Shown: in pieces, positions 62,143-64,000 of the stretch
How the letters are laid out: each line of letters begins with the position of its first letter
Numbering within the stretch: position 1 is the first letter of the stretch
NCBI RefSeq assembly: GCF_001885585.1
Contig: NZ_LSRP01000068.1
Location: 1 to 64,000 of the forward strand
From: Pararhizobium antarcticum
GTDB lineage: Bacteria > Pseudomonadota > Alphaproteobacteria > Rhizobiales > Rhizobiaceae
Direction of reading: 5' to 3'
Length of the DNA: 64,000 nt
Program-made: the position numbers and the translations under genes
The notes under the pieces: model-generated
What the model was told of the DNA's origin: nothing
The model's database searches: none
Seen by the model: the letters and a program-made list of their open reading frames with translations, nothing else

Positions 62143-62748
62143 ATGCTTGTTCAAGGGATCAAAAGCAGACCGGAATACAAGGGGCTCGAGATCGATCCCC
62201 ATGCGAAACGCCACCTCTTCGTCCTTGAGGGCGAAGGGGCAAAAGCCTTGACGGATCAGGTCGAGGCCAAGGGCAAGGATTTCCTCGCCAGATCCGAAAT
62301 CCTCTATCTGGCCGGGGGTGCAGCCCCCAAGGCCTATGACGCGGTCATGGCCGCCCTGTCGCCCGACATTTTCTGGCAGGCACCGACGCTGCAGCCGATG
62401 CTGTTTCGCCTGCGCGCCTGTCTCGAGCAGGCCCGGATGGGCACGCGCATCTATGTCGCCGGCACCGAGGGCTTCATCGGCCAGATCATGCAGGTGGTCC
62501 TCGAATACGGCGTCGATTTCAATTCGATCCACACCGAACATCGCGGTTCGACGGCGCGGCGCGTGCAATGCGTGCACTGCAAGGGCATCACCGATGATGT
62601 GACGACCAGCCCCTTTGCCTGCACCCATTGCGGATTGTCGCTTCTGGTGCGCGATCACTATTCGCGGCGTCTGGGCGCGTTCCAGGGCGTCAACATCGAT
62701 GCGGAAGAACCGGGCACCGCCCCGCAGCCGGAGGAGATGTTCCCGTGA
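62143..62748 (+). CDS. dmmA: Dimethylamine monooxygenase subunit DmmA-like
   Basis: 201 residues. An N-terminal domain with AGGAAPKAYDAVM (flavodoxin-like or ferredoxin-reductase-like Rossmann features) is followed by a zinc ribbon or rubredoxin-like C143-x2-C146 and C160-x2-C163. This layout matches DmmA of dimethylamine monooxygenase. It likely helps carry electrons to the oxygenase. The stop overlaps the next start by four bases. Confidence 0.78.
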   Translation: MLVQGIKSRPEYKGLEIDPHAKRHLFVLEGEGAKALTDQVEAKGKDFLARSEILYLAGGAAPKAYDAVMAALSPDIFWQAPTLQPMLFRLRACLEQARMGTRIYVAGTEGFIGQIMQVVLEYGVDFNSIHTEHRGSTARRVQCVHCKGITDDVTTSPFACTHCGLSLLVRDHYSRRLGAFQGVNIDAEEPGTAPQPEEMFP

Positions 62749-63710
62749 GCCTCAGCACAGACATGCCCGTCCGGGTCGCCGATGTGACGCAGGTCACCGA
62801 TCTCGTCAAGCGCTTCCGCTTCGAACGGCTGGACGGCCAGCCGATGCCGTTCTTCTCCGGTGGCGCCCATGTTGTCGTCTCGATGAACGACAACGGCTTG
62901 CTGCGTCGCAACCCCTACTCGCTGATGTCCAGCCCGGATGACAATAGCGGCTATGACATCAGCGTTTTGCGGGTTCCCAATTCGCGCGGTGGCTCGATCT
63001 TCATGCACGAGCAGGTCAAGCCGGGCGATCAGCTAACGGTCAGCCAGCCCGTCAATCTCTTCGCGCCCGACCATCGCGGCCGCAAGCACATCCTGATTGC
63101 CGGCGGCATCGGCATCACGCCGTTCCTGGCGATGATGGACCAGTTCAGCCGCGACAACGTCGCCTTCGAACTGCACTATGCGATTCGCTCGCGCACCCAC
63201 GGCGCCTATTGGCAACAACTGCTCGATCGATATGGCGCGCGCCGGATCAAGATCTATGTCGATGAGGAAAAAAGCACCCTTCCCCTCGCCACGATTGTCG
63301 AAAACCAGCCGCTCGGCACCCATCTCTATGTCTGCGGACCGGCCGGCATGATCGACGGCGTGCTGCTCACGGCCTTGCAGGCGGGATGGCCGAAGGAAAA
63401 CCTGCATTCGGAGCGTTTCCTCGCGCCGCCAGCCGGCCTGCCTTTCCAGGTCTTCCTCGAAAAATCGAATATCCACATGACGGTCGGCGAGCACCAGAGC
63501 ATACTGGAGGCCGCCGAGGCCCATGGCTGCGACGCACCCTACATGTGTCGCGGCGGCGCCTGCGGCCAGTGCGAGACCGCAGTCGTCTCCAGCGATGGCA
63601 TGCTCGAGCACAACGACATCTACCTGTCGGACGCGGAAAAGGCGTCGGGCGGGAAAGTCATGATCTGCGTCTCGCGCTTCAAGGGCCAGCAGCTCGTTCT
63701 TCAACTCTAG
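62745..63710 (+). CDS. dmmB: Phthalate-dioxygenase-reductase-type oxidoreductase, DmmB-like
   Basis: 321 residues from GTG 62745 (GGAGGAG upstream). Order: FMN/FAD-binding barrel with RRNPYSLMSSP, NAD domain with GGIGITPFLAMM and YVCGPAGM, then a plant-type ferredoxin with C268-x4-C273-x2-C276 and C308. It passes electrons from NAD(P)H through flavin and [2Fe-2S] to the oxygenase. The symbol follows gene order in the dmmDABC cluster; subunit letters in the literature may differ. Confidence 0.83.
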   Translation: MSLSTDMPVRVADVTQVTDLVKRFRFERLDGQPMPFFSGGAHVVVSMNDNGLLRRNPYSLMSSPDDNSGYDISVLRVPNSRGGSIFMHEQVKPGDQLTVSQPVNLFAPDHRGRKHILIAGGIGITPFLAMMDQFSRDNVAFELHYAIRSRTHGAYWQQLLDRYGARRIKIYVDEEKSTLPLATIVENQPLGTHLYVCGPAGMIDGVLLTALQAGWPKENLHSERFLAPPAGLPFQVFLEKSNIHMTVGEHQSILEAAEAHGCDAPYMCRGGACGQCETAVVSSDGMLEHNDIYLSDAEKASGGKVMICVSRFKGQQLVLQL

Positions 63711-63745
63711 CGTCCGCATTCAAACGAAAAAAGGGGACCGGACTG

Positions 63746-64000
63746 ATGACCATCACCTTCAAGAGCGAGACGTTTCGCGACGACTTCACCTTCCGCAACA
63801 GCCTCTACAACATCCGGCGCTTCCCTTTTCCCTTCGACCGCGACGACTACATGTATTCGGTCAACATGGAGCCGCATGTCAGGGGCAAGGCCGACAGCGT
63901 CTTTGAAAACCTTGTTGACGTCGATGAACATTATGTCGCCGAGATGCAGGACCGCGCCAAGGTGCTCAAGGAAGACCCGCTGCGCTGCCAGGCCCTGCCG
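63746..64000 (+). CDS. dmmC: Heme-dependent oxidative N-demethylase (DUF3445), DmmC-like, partial at window edge
   Basis: First 85 codons, open through the window end. The start MTITFKSETF, then NIRRFPFPFDRDDYMYSVNM is typical of the DUF3445/HODM family, whose members carry heme and demethylate secondary amines such as dimethylamine. It would be the oxygenase component served by the upstream reductase. The heme-ligand region lies beyond the window and cannot be checked. GGGGA precedes the ATG at 63746. Confidence 0.78.
   Translation, partial: MTITFKSETFRDDFTFRNSLYNIRRFPFPFDRDDYMYSVNMEPHVRGKADSVFENLVDVDEHYVAEMQDRAKVLKEDPLRCQALP

Overview
The window looks like a chromosome or large-replicon segment of an alphaproteobacterium of the Rhizobiales, most likely Rhizobiaceae. 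The grounds are high GC with matching codon use, palindromic RIME-like intergenic repeats, a DUF982 gene, two promoters resembling those of the EcfG general stress sigma factor, and many catabolic cassettes each paired with its own ABC or TRAP transporter and GntR, LysR or TetR regulator. No rRNA, tRNA, CRISPR array, transposase or phage gene was seen. Species cannot be fixed from this sequence.

Layout. 1-4932: a putrescine-type ABC transporter (ATPase, two permeases) followed by gamma-aminobutyraldehyde dehydrogenase, the order of E. coli ydcTUVW. It is interrupted by a foreign-looking 204-codon gene inserted exactly at the permease-permease overlap. 4968-8161: a stress-type DUF1328 gene and an ECF42-type sigma factor operon (YCII protein, sigma factor, SRPBCC protein). 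8201-15518: a LysR-controlled demethylation operon (two FAD/GcvT fusion dehydrogenases, a Rieske oxygenase). 15695-17128: a cobalamin riboswitch driving cbtBA. 17180-22849: FhuF-like iron reductase, a glucanase-like protein, a DUF1194 protein, a second Rieske oxygenase and a stress-type SDR. 23001-41820: sugar-acid or hydroxy-acid catabolism, with two complete TRAP transporters, a DapA-like lyase/aldolase, an IlvD/Edd dehydratase, LtnD- and DenD-like dehydrogenases, an FAD-linked hydroxyacid dehydrogenase, a FAH-family protein, an enolase-superfamily enzyme and three GntR regulators. 41912-53424: a TetR-controlled amine cluster (class III aminotransferase, ABC transporter, two PYROXD2-like flavoproteins, a GcvT-like protein). 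54256-60360: a third polyamine-type ABC transporter with an Asp/Glu-family racemase and a GntR regulator. 60999-64000: a dmmDABC-like dimethylamine monooxygenase operon that runs off the end.

Common theme. Much of the window removes methyl or amino groups from small nitrogen compounds and passes C1 units to tetrahydrofolate. It holds two Rieske oxygenases with a glutamate bridging residue, four GcvT-type domains, and a heme-dependent N-demethylase. One near-identical palindrome, TGAATG-N2-C(A/G)TTCA, occurs before the second Rieske oxygenase (20487), between the aminotransferase and its divergent ABC operon (43420) and between the TetR gene and the flavoprotein operon (48955). I infer that these form one regulon spread over about 30 kb.

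The most unusual feature is the gene at 2060-2674. It is flanked by a perfect 12-bp direct repeat that contains both the stop codon of the upstream permease and the start codon of the downstream permease. The insert therefore borrows one neighbour's start and the other's stop and leaves the operon readable. Its product carries an R-x4-H motif typical of HEPN-fold proteins.
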